This document shows positions 16,518 through 24,283 of a DNA stretch of 39,387 nt, in pieces. A program made the position numbers and the translations under genes. Every line of letters starts with the position of its first letter. Positions within the stretch are counted from its first letter, which is position 1. The notes under the pieces are model-generated. The model made no database searches. It saw only the letters and a list, made by a program, of their open reading frames with translations, and had not been told where the DNA came from. Location: NCBI GenBank assembly GCA_026646875.1, contig JAPKHL010000015.1, forward strand, positions 1-39,387, given 5' to 3'. The stretch comes from Rhodocyclaceae bacterium (lineage in GTDB: Bacteria > Pseudomonadota > Gammaproteobacteria > Burkholderiales > Rhodocyclaceae).

Positions 16518-17625
16518 GAGCATTCCACAGAAAAAGACACGGGAGGGCGCGCCGGGGCAGGGCCCGAAGGCGCCCGATTATAGCGCAAACGATACGCTCG
16601 ACCTGACGGTTCCGGCCGACTGCGCCGGCCAGCGCCTCGATCAGGCCCTGGCCCGGCTGCTGCCGCAGCATTCCCGCAACCGTCTGCAGGGCTGGATCCG
16701 CGACGGGCGCGTGTTGCTGGCGGGGGCGCCGGTCCTCGAGCCCCGGCACCGCCTGTGGGGCGGCGAGCGCCTCGCGGTGGCGGCTGCGCCGGACGAACGG
16801 GCCGAATCCTCGGCGCCGGAGGCGATTCCGCTGAACGTCGTGTACGAGGACGACTGCCTCCTGATTCTCGACAAGCCGGCCGGACTGGTCGTCCATCCGG
16901 GCAACGGCAACTGGAGCGGCACGCTGCTCAATGCCTTGCTGCATTACCTGCCGCAATTGCAGGCGGTGCCGCGCGCCGGCATCGTGCATCGCCTCGACAA
17001 GGACACCAGCGGCCTGATGGTGGTGGCCAAGACCCTGGCGGCGCAGACCGACCTCGTCCGCCAGCTGCAGGCCCGCACCGTCAAGCGCTATTACCAGGCG
17101 CTGGTGCGCGGCGAACTGGCGCACGGCGGCACGGTGGACGCGCCGATCGGCCGCCATCCGACGCAGCGCACGAAGATGGCCGTGGTGCGCACCGGCAAGC
17201 CGGCGCGTACGCACTATCGCGTCGTCGAACCCTTCCTCGGTTGCACGCTGGTCGAATGCGCGCTCGAAACCGGACGCACCCACCAGATCCGCGTGCACAT
17301 GGCCTCGCTCGGCCATCCGCTGGTCGGCGATCCGGTCTATGGCGGCGGCGCGAGCCGCGTGCCGAAGGGACCGCCCTTTCCCCGGCAGGCGCTGCATGCC
17401 CGTCGCCTCGGGCTGGTGCACCCGGCCAGCGGCAAGCCGATGCTGTGGCGCTCCGCGCTGCCCGAGGACATGGCCGGGCTGATCGAGACGCTGCGCATGG
17501 AGGCTTACGAGGCGCGCGCCATTGCCGATCTCGAGGACGATGACTGGGACGAGGACCTCGAGGGCGGTCCCGAGATCATCTACGTGCATGGTGACGGGGA
17601 AGACGATGACGAGCTCGACGAGTGA
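16516..17625 (+). CDS. rluD: 23S rRNA pseudouridine synthase RluD
   Basis: RluD makes pseudouridines 1911, 1915 and 1917 in helix 69 of 23S rRNA, important for ribosome assembly. The 369-residue product has an N-terminal S4 RNA-binding domain (about 30-95) and a catalytic domain with GIVHRLDKDTSGLMVVAK, in which D161 is the catalytic aspartate. GRTHQIRVHMASLGHPLVGD follows. The first 28 residues precede the point where E. coli RluD begins, and the C-terminus carries a strongly acidic tail (about 340-369). No in-frame ATG or GTG occurs closer to the core, so ATG 16516 is the best start, although its ribosome site is poor. pgeF follows with a four-base overlap, as in other proteobacteria. Confidence 0.95.
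   Translation: MSIPQKKTREGAPGQGPKAPDYSANDTLDLTVPADCAGQRLDQALARLLPQHSRNRLQGWIRDGRVLLAGAPVLEPRHRLWGGERLAVAAAPDERAESSAPEAIPLNVVYEDDCLLILDKPAGLVVHPGNGNWSGTLLNALLHYLPQLQAVPRAGIVHRLDKDTSGLMVVAKTLAAQTDLVRQLQARTVKRYYQALVRGELAHGGTVDAPIGRHPTQRTKMAVVRTGKPARTHYRVVEPFLGCTLVECALETGRTHQIRVHMASLGHPLVGDPVYGGGASRVPKGPPFPRQALHARRLGLVHPASGKPMLWRSALPEDMAGLIETLRMEAYEARAIADLEDDDWDEDLEGGPEIIYVHGDGEDDDELDE
16577..16582 (-). promoter_or_regulatory. Candidate -10 box for bamD (TATAAT) inside rluD
   Basis: A perfect TATAAT reads on the minus strand about 60 bases upstream of the bamD start, within the first codons of rluD. No good -35 hexamer stands at 16-18 bases, so the assignment rests on the -10 alone. Such an AT-rich hexamer is rare in this GC-rich window. 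Confidence 0.4.
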
Positions 17626-18374
17626 GCGGCGTGCGGGCTGACCACTTCCTGCGCCCCGACTGGCCTGCTCCGCCCGGCGTGCGGGCGCTGATCACCACGC
17701 GCCATGGCGGAGTCAGCGCGGCGCCGTATGCTTCCTTCAATCTCGGCAGTCACGTTGGCGACGATCCGGCGCGGGTCGGGGCCAACCGGGCGCGGCTCGC
17801 GTCCCTGCTGCCCGCCGCGCCGTGCTGGCTCGAGCAGGTGCATGGCACGGACGTGATCGACCTCGGCACGCTGACATCCGTCGCCGCCCCGCCCCGGGCG
17901 GACGCCGCACTGGCCCGTCGTGCGGGCGTGGTGTGCGCGGTCCTCACCGCGGACTGCCTGCCGGTGCTGCTCTGCGATGCGGCCGGGAGTGTGGTGGCCG
18001 CCGCGCATGCCGGCTGGCGAGGCCTGCTGGCCGGCGTGCTCGAGCGCACCGTGGCGGCCATGGCGGTCCCGGCCGGCAGCCTGATGGCTTATCTCGGGCC
18101 GGCGATCGGACCGGAATCGTTCGAGGTTGGCGACGAGGTGCGCGCCGCCTTCGTCGCGGCGGGGGAAGAGGCCGAGGCGGCCTTCAAGCCGCTGCATCCC
18201 GGAAAATGGCTGGCCAACATCTACCTGCTGGCGCATCAGCGCCTGGCGCGCAGCGGCGTCGATGTGGTGCACGGTGGCGGCTTCTGCACCGTGCATGAGG
18301 CGGAGCGCTATTTTTCCTATCGCCGGGACGGAACGACCGGGCGCATGGCGTCGCTGATCTGGCTCGCCGGCTGA
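17622..18374 (+). CDS. pgeF: Peptidoglycan editing factor PgeF (YfiH, laccase-like fold)
   Basis: PgeF (formerly YfiH, often annotated polyphenol oxidase) removes wrongly incorporated L-Ser from the peptidoglycan precursor UDP-MurNAc-peptide, keeping stem peptides correct. The 250-residue product has the conserved metal-binding set: H74 (LEQVHGTDV), C112 (LTADCLPVLL) and H129 (AAHAGWRG). ALITTRHGGVSAAPYASFNLG is at the N-terminus and FSYRRDG.TGRM at the end. The start is GTG 17622, overlapping the rluD stop as GTGA. The rluD-pgeF pair is conserved in E. coli as well. Confidence 0.94.
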   Translation: MSGVRADHFLRPDWPAPPGVRALITTRHGGVSAAPYASFNLGSHVGDDPARVGANRARLASLLPAAPCWLEQVHGTDVIDLGTLTSVAAPPRADAALARRAGVVCAVLTADCLPVLLCDAAGSVVAAAHAGWRGLLAGVLERTVAAMAVPAGSLMAYLGPAIGPESFEVGDEVRAAFVAAGEEAEAAFKPLHPGKWLANIYLLAHQRLARSGVDVVHGGGFCTVHEAERYFSYRRDGTTGRMASLIWLAG

Positions 18375-18380
18375 GCTGGA

Positions 18381-18599
18381 TCAGCCCTCCGGCCGGGGCG
18401 TCGTCCCGCTGTCCCGGTCTTCTCCGGCACGCGCGCGCGCGCGACGACGACGCCGCGCCGGACCGCCGAACAGCCAGAGCAGGAGCAGCGTCGGCAGCAG
18501 TCCGTAGAAGACGAAGGTGAGCAGACCGGCGACGACGTTGCTTTCTGCAAACGCCATCAGGACGGTTACGTAGAGCCAGCCGATTGCGATGATGTACAT
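18381..18599 (-). CDS. Small inner-membrane protein of unknown function
   Basis: This is a 72-residue hydrophobic protein with two probable membrane segments (about 2-22, IIAIGWLYVTVLMAFA, and about 26-44, GLLTFVFYGLLPTLLLLWLF). A very basic stretch of Arg/Ala (about 48-60) and a hydrophilic end follow. The positive tail suggests that the C-terminus is cytoplasmic. ATG 18599 is preferred because it opens directly into the first segment; upstream in-frame starts add a Cys- and Arg-rich stretch without family character. It is convergent with pgeF, six bases away. I do not recognise a named family. Confidence 0.7.
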   Translation of the reverse strand: MYIIAIGWLYVTVLMAFAESNVVAGLLTFVFYGLLPTLLLLWLFGGPARRRRRARARAGEDRDSGTTPRPEG

Positions 18600-18713
18600 C
18601 GCGCCATTATGCCCGATGCCCCTTTTCCGCAGCCTGTTCCGCTGGTTTTTCCGCAGAGCGGAACATGACGACGACGCCTCCGGGTGCCGGCGCGACACGG
18701 GCGCCGGCTCGCA

Positions 18714-18742
18714 TTGACAGCCCTCATGCTGCAATGCAGAAT
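18714..18742 (+). promoter_or_regulatory. Sigma70-type promoter of phaC
   Basis: A perfect -35 TTGACA (18714-18719) is followed after exactly 17 bases by CAGAAT (18737-18742, four of six matches to the -10 consensus). It lies 82 bases upstream of the phaC start in the 225-base gap between the small membrane gene and phaC, which holds no other gene. Confidence 0.65.
18726..18739. promoter_or_regulatory. Candidate PhaR operator at phaC
   Basis: CTGC-AAT-GCAG (18729-18739) is an inverted repeat matching the CTGC-N3/4-GCAG form reported for PhaR of Paracoccus. It fills the promoter spacer and enters the -10 box, so a bound protein would block the polymerase. The adjoining ATGCTGCAA (18726-18734) is the complement of TTGCAGCAT, which recurs before phaR at 22221-22229. 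Confidence 0.6.
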
Positions 18743-18824
18743 CGACTCAAACACAAACACGCGATGCCGCAGGGCGATCCCGTTCGCCCCCCGCCCAAGC
18801 ATCCATCCCCACGAGGAAGTGCCC

Positions 18825-20564
18825 ATGTCGATGCCGCCGGATTCCCTTGTTCCCGCGTTGCAGAATTTCATGCAGGCCGGTCAGGTCCTGGCCCGCAGCG
18901 TTCTCGGATTCCTCGACAGCCAGCAGCAGGCCGCCGGTGCCGGCGGCAGCGCGGTGCCGCCGCCCGATCCGCAGCGGTTCGCGGCCCTGCAGCAGCGCTA
19001 TTTCGAGCAGCAGGCGCAACTCTGGAACGCCATGCTGCAGCGGGGCAAGGAGGGGGCGGCCGCGACCGCGCCGGCCACCGTGATCGCGCCGGAGCCCGGC
19101 GACCGGCGCTTCTCCGCGCCGGAATGGCAGTCGAGCCCCGTCTTCGATTACGTGCGTCAGGCCTACCTGCTCAATTCACGCTTCGTGCGCGATCTGGTCG
19201 AAGCGCTGCCGGTGGAGGACGAGAAGGCGCACAACCGCTTGCGCTTCCTCGCCCGCCAGTATATCGATGCGCTGTCGCCGGCCAATTTCGCCGCGACCAA
19301 TCCGGAATTCATCCGGCTCGCCGTCGAGAGCAAGGGCAAGACGATCACCGACGGCATCAACAACCTGATCCGGGATTACGAGAAGGGCCGCATCTCGATG
19401 ACCGACGAGTCGCTCTTCGAGGTCGGCCGCAACCTGGCGACGACGCCGGGCACGGTGATCTACGAGAACGAGGTGATGCAACTGATCCAGTACGCGCCGC
19501 TCACCGATGCGGTGGCGAAGCGTCCGCTGCTGATCGTTCCGCCCTGCATCAACAAGTACTACATCCTGGACCTGCAGGCAGAGAACTCCTTCGTCCGCTA
19601 CGCGGTCGAGCAGGGCAACACGGTGTTCCTGGTTTCCTGGCGCAACGTCAAGGCGCCGCAGGGCCTGCTCGGCTGGGACGACTATCTCGAACAGGGTGCC
19701 ATCCGCGCCATCGAGATCGCCGCCGAGATCGGCAAGTCCGCGCAGATCAACGTTCTCGGCTTCTGCGTCGGCGGCACCATCCTGACCAGCGCCCTGGCGG
19801 TGCTCGCCGGGCGGGGCGAGGTGCCCGTGTCCAGCCTGACGCTGCTCACCACCCTGCTCGATTTCTCGGATACCGGCGAGATCGGCCTCTTCATCGACGA
19901 GGCCTCGCTCGCCGCCCGCGATGCGGCGATCGGCAAGGGGGGCATCATGAAGGGCAGCGAACTGGCCGGCGTCTTCTCGGCCCTGCGCGCCAATGACCTG
20001 ATCTGGAACTATGTCGCCAGCAACTATCTGAAGGGGCAGACCCCGCCCGCCTTCGATCTTCTCTACTGGAACTCGGACAGCACCAATCTGCCGGGCCCCT
20101 TCGCCTGCTGGTACATGCGCAACCTCTACCTGAACAACAGCCTGCGCATCCCGGGCAAGCTCGAGATGTGCGGTGTGCGCGTCGATCTCGGCCGCGTGAA
20201 CATGCCGAGCTACCTGTTGGCGACGCGCGAGGACCACATCGTGCCCTGGCAGACCTCCTACCAGGGCACCCGCCTGCTGGGTGGCGAGTCGCGCTTCGTT
20301 CTCGGAGCCAGCGGCCATATTGCCGGCGTCGTCAATCCGGCGAGCAAGAACAAACGCAGCTACTGGACCGGCGGCGACCAGCGCGGCGATGCCGAAACCT
20401 GGCTGGCCGGCGCCGAGGAGCGGAAGGGCAGCTGGTGGACCGACTGGAGCGCCTGGCTGGCGCAGCATGCCGGCGGTCAGTGCAAGGCACGGGCGAAGCC
20501 CGGTAATGCCCGCCATCGCCCGATCGAGCCGGCCCCCGGGCGCTACGTGAAGGAAAAGGCCTGA
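18825..20564 (+). CDS. phaC: Class I polyhydroxyalkanoate synthase
   Basis: PhaC polymerises (R)-3-hydroxyacyl-CoA, mainly 3-hydroxybutyryl-CoA, on the surface of storage granules. The 579-residue length is that of a class I enzyme. The lipase-like box GFCVGG holds the catalytic C314; D470 (ATREDHIVPW) and H498 (GASGHIAG) complete the triad, close to C319/D480/H508 of the Cupriavidus enzyme. The N-terminal about 100 residues form the variable domain, and a Gln/Ala-rich stretch lies at 33-72. ATG 18825 has GAGGAA six bases upstream; further in-frame starts lie before the promoter. Two phaB genes follow, the first after 61 bases that contain a short GC hairpin. Confidence 0.97.
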   Translation: MSMPPDSLVPALQNFMQAGQVLARSVLGFLDSQQQAAGAGGSAVPPPDPQRFAALQQRYFEQQAQLWNAMLQRGKEGAAATAPATVIAPEPGDRRFSAPEWQSSPVFDYVRQAYLLNSRFVRDLVEALPVEDEKAHNRLRFLARQYIDALSPANFAATNPEFIRLAVESKGKTITDGINNLIRDYEKGRISMTDESLFEVGRNLATTPGTVIYENEVMQLIQYAPLTDAVAKRPLLIVPPCINKYYILDLQAENSFVRYAVEQGNTVFLVSWRNVKAPQGLLGWDDYLEQGAIRAIEIAAEIGKSAQINVLGFCVGGTILTSALAVLAGRGEVPVSSLTLLTTLLDFSDTGEIGLFIDEASLAARDAAIGKGGIMKGSELAGVFSALRANDLIWNYVASNYLKGQTPPAFDLLYWNSDSTNLPGPFACWYMRNLYLNNSLRIPGKLEMCGVRVDLGRVNMPSYLLATREDHIVPWQTSYQGTRLLGGESRFVLGASGHIAGVVNPASKNKRSYWTGGDQRGDAETWLAGAEERKGSWWTDWSAWLAQHAGGQCKARAKPGNARHRPIEPAPGRYVKEKA

Positions 20565-20625
20565 CGGCGGGGGCCGCCGGCGTGCCTTGCCGCGGATCAC
20601 ACTGACAACGAGACGGGAGACGATC

Positions 20626-21366
20626 ATGCCAAGGGTTGCACTGGTGACGGGAGGAATGGGCGGTCTGGGCGAGGCGATCTGCATCAAGCTCGCGGCGCTC
20701 GGCTACCGGGTGGTGACCACGCATTCGCCGGGCAACGCCAAGGCGAAGGACTGGCTGCAGACGATGAACAACATGGGCTACGGGTTCCGGGCCTATCCCT
20801 GCGACGTGGCCGATTTCGATTCCTGCCAGGCTTGCGTCGAGCAGGTCACGCGGGAAGTCGGACCGATCGACGTGCTGGTGAACAACGCCGGCATCACCCG
20901 CGACATGACCTTCCGGAAGATGGGCCGGGCCGACTGGGACGCGGTGATCGGCACCAATCTCAATTCGGTCTTCAACATGACCAAGCAGGTCATGGACGGC
21001 ATGGTGGAACGCAAGTGGGGGCGCGTCATCAACGTTTCGTCGGTGAATGGCCAGAAGGGCGCCTTCGGGCAGACCAACTATGCCGCCGCCAAGGCCGGCA
21101 TGCACGGATTCACCAAGGCGCTGGCGCTCGAGGTGGCAAAGAGCGGAGTCACGGTCAACACCATCTCGCCCGGCTATATCGGCACGCGCATGGTCACGGC
21201 GATCCCGCAGGAAATCCTCGATTCCAAGATCCTGCCGCAGATTCCGGTCGGCCGCCTCGGCAAGCCCGAGGAAATTGCCGGCCTGGTGGCCTACCTCGCT
21301 TCCGACGAAGCCGCCTTCGTCACCGGCGCCAACATCTCTATCAACGGCGGCCAACACATGTACTGA
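20626..21366 (+). CDS. phaB: Acetoacetyl-CoA reductase PhaB, first copy
   Basis: This NADPH-dependent short-chain dehydrogenase reduces acetoacetyl-CoA to (R)-3-hydroxybutyryl-CoA, the monomer for PhaC. The 246-residue product has the cofactor motif TGGMGGLG (8-15), NNAG (86-89) and the catalytic S139, Y152 and K156 (NYAAAKAG). The end is SINGGQHMY, typical of PhaB. ATG 20626 has a GGGAGA ribosome site. A second, clearly related but not identical phaB follows after 48 bases. Family members differ in acyl-CoA preference, which I cannot tell from sequence alone. Confidence 0.93.
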   Translation: MPRVALVTGGMGGLGEAICIKLAALGYRVVTTHSPGNAKAKDWLQTMNNMGYGFRAYPCDVADFDSCQACVEQVTREVGPIDVLVNNAGITRDMTFRKMGRADWDAVIGTNLNSVFNMTKQVMDGMVERKWGRVINVSSVNGQKGAFGQTNYAAAKAGMHGFTKALALEVAKSGVTVNTISPGYIGTRMVTAIPQEILDSKILPQIPVGRLGKPEEIAGLVAYLASDEAAFVTGANISINGGQHMY

Positions 21367-21381
21367 CCGCCCCGTTTTTTT
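21346..21381 (+). terminator. Possible attenuator between the two phaB genes
   Basis: GGCGG (21346-21350) can pair with CCGCC (21367-21371) over a 16-base loop, followed after CCG by seven T (21375-21381). The stem overlaps the last codons of the first phaB, so ribosomes reaching the stop codon would disrupt it. Weak stem, good T-run. Confidence 0.35.
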
Positions 21382-21414
21382 CGCTCGCTCCTCAACAAAA
21401 GAAAGGGAAACATC

Positions 21415-22155
21415 ATGACGCAACGCATCGCTCTCGTTACCGGCGCCGTCGGCGGTCTCGGCACCGCCATCTGCAGGGAACTGGCCAAGGCCGGTCACCG
21501 CGTGGTCGGTAACTTCTATCCGGGCGATCCCGCCAAGGACGCCTGGGTCGAGGCACGCAAGGCCGAGGGTCTGGACATCCCGCTGTTCGCGGCCGACGTT
21601 TCCGACTACGACCAGTGTGCCGCCATGGTCGAGGCCATCGAGAAGGAAGTTGGCCCGATCGACATCCTGGTCAATAACGCCGGCATCACCCGCGACAAGT
21701 TCTTCCCGAAAATGGAAAAGGGCCAGTGGGACGCGGTGATCGCCACCAACCTCGACAGCCTGTTCAACGTCACCCACAAGATCTCGCCGAAGATGGCCGA
21801 GCGCGGCTGGGGACGCATCATCAACATTTCCTCGGTGAACGGCGTCAAGGGCCAGGCCGGCCAGACCAACTATTCCGCCGCCAAGGCCGGCTGCATCGGC
21901 TTCACCAAGGCGCTGGCGCAGGAGCTGGCGAACAAGGGCGTGACCGTCAACGCCATCGCCCCGGGCTACATCGGTACCGAAATGGTCATGGCGATCAAGG
22001 AGGAAATCCGTCAGGCGATCATCGACAGCGTGCCGATGAAGCGCCTGGGCAAGCCCGAGGAGATCGGCGGCCTGTGCGCCTACCTGGCCTCCGACCTGGC
22101 CGGCTACATGACCGGCGCGACCATGAACATCAACGGCGGCCTGCACATGTGCTGA
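21415..22155 (+). CDS. phaB: Acetoacetyl-CoA reductase PhaB, second copy
   Basis: This is a second 246-residue PhaB-type reductase. TGAVGGLG lies at the N-terminus, NNAG (87-90) follows, then the Ser-Tyr-Lys set in ISSVNG and NYSAAKAG, and NINGGLHMC at the end. It shares more than half of its residues with the first copy by eye and differs most at residues 30-75 and 170-215, the latter lining the substrate pocket in this family. AAAGGGAAA precedes ATG 21415. A strong terminator follows, so the operon phaC-phaB-phaB ends here. Confidence 0.93.
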   Translation: MTQRIALVTGAVGGLGTAICRELAKAGHRVVGNFYPGDPAKDAWVEARKAEGLDIPLFAADVSDYDQCAAMVEAIEKEVGPIDILVNNAGITRDKFFPKMEKGQWDAVIATNLDSLFNVTHKISPKMAERGWGRIINISSVNGVKGQAGQTNYSAAKAGCIGFTKALAQELANKGVTVNAIAPGYIGTEMVMAIKEEIRQAIIDSVPMKRLGKPEEIGGLCAYLASDLAGYMTGATMNINGGLHMC

Positions 22156-22175
22156 CCGCTCTCCCGCCCTCAGGG

Positions 22176-22203
22176 AAACCCTCCCCGCAAGGGGAGGGTT
22201 TTT
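22176..22203 (+). terminator. Rho-independent terminator of the phaC-phaB-phaB operon
   Basis: An 11-base perfect stem (AAACCCTCCCC, 22176-22186, with GGGGAGGGTTT, 22191-22201) closes on a GCAA tetraloop and runs into five T (22199-22203). It stands 20 bases after the second phaB stop and just before the phaR -10 box. Confidence 0.9.
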
Positions 22204-22208
22204 GCCGT

Positions 22209-22236
22209 TATAATTGTGCCTTGCAGCATTGCAAGG
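22209..22236 (+). promoter_or_regulatory. phaR promoter -10 and candidate PhaR operator
   Basis: A perfect TATAAT (22209-22214) is followed four bases later by an inverted repeat, CCTTGCA-GCAT-TGCAAGG (22219-22236), at about the expected transcription start. It contains TTGCAGCAT (22221-22229), the complement of the sequence in the phaC promoter. This fits autorepression by PhaR. No good -35 is seen, since the terminator stem occupies that region. Confidence 0.6.
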
Positions 22237-22285
22237 GCGCCGCAGAGCGTCCGCCGGATCATCCACAAGCGGAGGGAAGGTTTAC

Positions 22286-22858
22286 ATGCCTGAGCAGTCG
22301 AGACTGATCAAGAAATACCCGAATCGTCGTCTGTACGACACCCGCACCAGCGCCTACATCACCCTCAGCGATGTCAAGGATCTGGTCCTGACCGGCGAGA
22401 GCTTCAAGGTCGTCGACGCCAAGTCGAACGAGGACCTGACCCGCAGCATCCTGCTGCAGATCATCCTCGAGGAGGAAACCTGCGGCGCACCGCTGTTCTC
22501 CACCGACCTGCTGGCGCAGATGATCCGCTTCTACGGGCATGCCATGCAGGGAATGCTCGGCAAGTACCTGGAAACCAACATGAAGGCTTTCTCCGATTTC
22601 CAGGCCAAGATGCAGGAACAGTCGCGCTCGCTCTACGGCGACAACACCCAGATGCAGAATGACATGTGGTCGCAGTTCCTGAGCTTTCAGGGGCCGGCCA
22701 TGCAGACCATGATGTCGGCGTACATGGACCAGAGCAAGCAGATGATCCAGCAGATGCAGAGCCAGCTGCAGAGCCAGACGCGCAACATGTTCACCGGCAT
22801 CCAGTTCCCCGGCTTCCCGGGGGATGCCACGAAGAAGCCGGAAGGCTCCGAAAAATAA
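22286..22858 (+). CDS. phaR: Polyhydroxyalkanoate synthesis repressor PhaR
   Basis: PhaR binds both DNA and PHA granules: it represses phasin and often its own gene until polymer forms and titrates it away. The 190-residue product has the conserved N-terminal DNA-binding domain (RLIKKYPNRRLYDT..SAYITL, about 6-65) and the PHB accumulation regulatory domain (about 65-110). A Gln/Met-rich C-terminal half (about 115-170) probably binds granules or oligomerises. GGAGGGAAGG lies just before ATG 22286. Its own promoter region carries a palindrome shared in part with the phaC promoter. Confidence 0.95.
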   Translation: MPEQSRLIKKYPNRRLYDTRTSAYITLSDVKDLVLTGESFKVVDAKSNEDLTRSILLQIILEEETCGAPLFSTDLLAQMIRFYGHAMQGMLGKYLETNMKAFSDFQAKMQEQSRSLYGDNTQMQNDMWSQFLSFQGPAMQTMMSAYMDQSKQMIQQMQSQLQSQTRNMFTGIQFPGFPGDATKKPEGSEK

Positions 22859-22894
22859 CCGACTGCCCCGGCAGTTTCCGCCGAAGAGTTTTAC

Positions 22895-24220
22895 GTGACC
22901 GTTGAAGTTTCCAGACCGCCCAAGGTGGGATTCGTTTCGCTCGGGTGCCCGAAAGCGCTGGTCGATTCCGAACAGATCCTCACCAAGCTGCGGGCCGAGG
23001 GCTACCTCATCTCGCCCTCGTACGACGGCGCCGACCTGGTCGTCGTCAACACCTGCGGTTTCATCGATGCCGCCGTCGAGGAATCGCTCGATGCGATCGG
23101 CGAGGCGCTCTCCGAGAATGGCAAGGTGATCGTCACCGGCTGTCTCGGCGCGCGGGAGGAGGTGGTGCGCGAGGCGCACCCGCAGGTCCTCGCGATCACC
23201 GGCCCGCACGCCGCCGACGAGGTGCTGCGGCATGTGCATGCACACCTGCCGCAACCGCACGACCCCTTCACCAGCCTGGTGCCGCCGCAGGGCATCAAGC
23301 TGACGCCGCAGCATTTCGCCTACCTGAAGATTTCCGAGGGCTGCAACCACAGCTGCACCTTCTGCATCATCCCGTCGATGCGCGGTCCGCTGGTCAGCCG
23401 CCCGATCGGCGACGTGCTGCAGGAGGCGAAGAACTTGGCCGAGGCCGGTGTCCGCGAACTGCTCGTGATCTCCCAGGACACCAGCGCCTACGGCGTCGAC
23501 GTCAAGTACCGCACCGGCTTCTTCGGCGGGCGTCCGGTCCGGACGCGCCTGCGCGAGCTGTGCGAGGCGCTTGCCGAATTCGGCATCTGGGTGCGCATGC
23601 ACTACGTCTATCCCTACCCGAGTGTGGACGAACTGATCCCGCTGATGGCCGAGGGCAAGATCCTCCCCTACCTTGACGTGCCCTTCCAGCACGCCAGTCC
23701 GCGCATCCTCAAGGCGATGCGGCGGCCGGCGAGCGCCGAGAACAATCTCGAGCGGATCCGTGCGTGGCGGGCCGTCTGCCCCGAACTGACCATCCGCAGC
23801 ACCTTCATCACCGGCTTCCCCGGCGAAACCGACGCCGAATTCGAGGAACTGCTCGGCTTCCTCGAAGAAGCGCGGCTCGACCGTGTTGGCTGTTTCGCCT
23901 ACTCGCCGGTTGAGGGCGCGGCCGCCAACGACCTGCCGGGCGCCGTACCGCAGGCCGTGCGCGAGGAGCGCCAGCGTCAGCTGATGGAGTTGCAGGAGGA
24001 CATTTCCGCCGAACTGCTGGCCGCCAAGATTGGCCGCGAGATCGTGGTGCTGGTCGACGAGGTTGACGACGAGGGCACCATCGCCCGGTCGCAGGCCGAT
24101 GCGCCGGAGATCGACGGCCTGGTCTTCGTCAACGGCCACTTCGATGCGGAGGCCGGCGACTTCATGCGCGTGCGCATCGTCGACGCCGACGAACACGACC
24201 TCTACGCCGAGCCACTCTGA
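22895..24220 (+). CDS. rimO: Ribosomal protein S12 methylthiotransferase RimO
   Basis: RimO is a radical-SAM enzyme that adds a methylthio group to Asp88 (E. coli numbering) of ribosomal protein S12. The 441-residue product has the N-terminal UPF0004 domain with three cluster cysteines (C18, C54, C83). The radical-SAM motif CNHSCTFC (C150, C154, C157) follows, and a C-terminal TRAM domain (about 370-440) ends the protein. [14 protein letters not shown] at the start is the RimO signature and separates it from MiaB. The start is GTG 22895 with only a weak GAAGAG ahead. It lies 36 bases after phaR on the same strand; co-transcription is possible but functionally unexplained. Confidence 0.96.
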   Translation: MTVEVSRPPKVGFVSLGCPKALVDSEQILTKLRAEGYLISPSYDGADLVVVNTCGFIDAAVEESLDAIGEALSENGKVIVTGCLGAREEVVREAHPQVLAITGPHAADEVLRHVHAHLPQPHDPFTSLVPPQGIKLTPQHFAYLKISEGCNHSCTFCIIPSMRGPLVSRPIGDVLQEAKNLAEAGVRELLVISQDTSAYGVDVKYRTGFFGGRPVRTRLRELCEALAEFGIWVRMHYVYPYPSVDELIPLMAEGKILPYLDVPFQHASPRILKAMRRPASAENNLERIRAWRAVCPELTIRSTFITGFPGETDAEFEELLGFLEEARLDRVGCFAYSPVEGAAANDLPGAVPQAVREERQRQLMELQEDISAELLAAKIGREIVVLVDEVDDEGTIARSQADAPEIDGLVFVNGHFDAEAGDFMRVRIVDADEHDLYAEPL

Positions 24221-24231
24221 TTCGGCCGGCG

Positions 24232-24283
24232 AGCCCGCCCGTGGCGTCGGGCCCGAGAGCGCTCGCCAGACGGCGGGCGGGCT
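24232..24283. terminator. Long inverted repeat between convergent rimO and CBS genes
   Basis: AGCCCGCCCG (24232-24241) and CGGGCGGGCT (24274-24283) form a perfect 10-base stem, and the right arm reaches into the CBS gene's stop codon. The 32-base interior holds two further palindromes (TCGGGCCCGA and GAGCGCTC) inside a GGCG/CGCC pair. There is no T-run. It is probably a bidirectional 3'-end structure. Confidence 0.45.
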
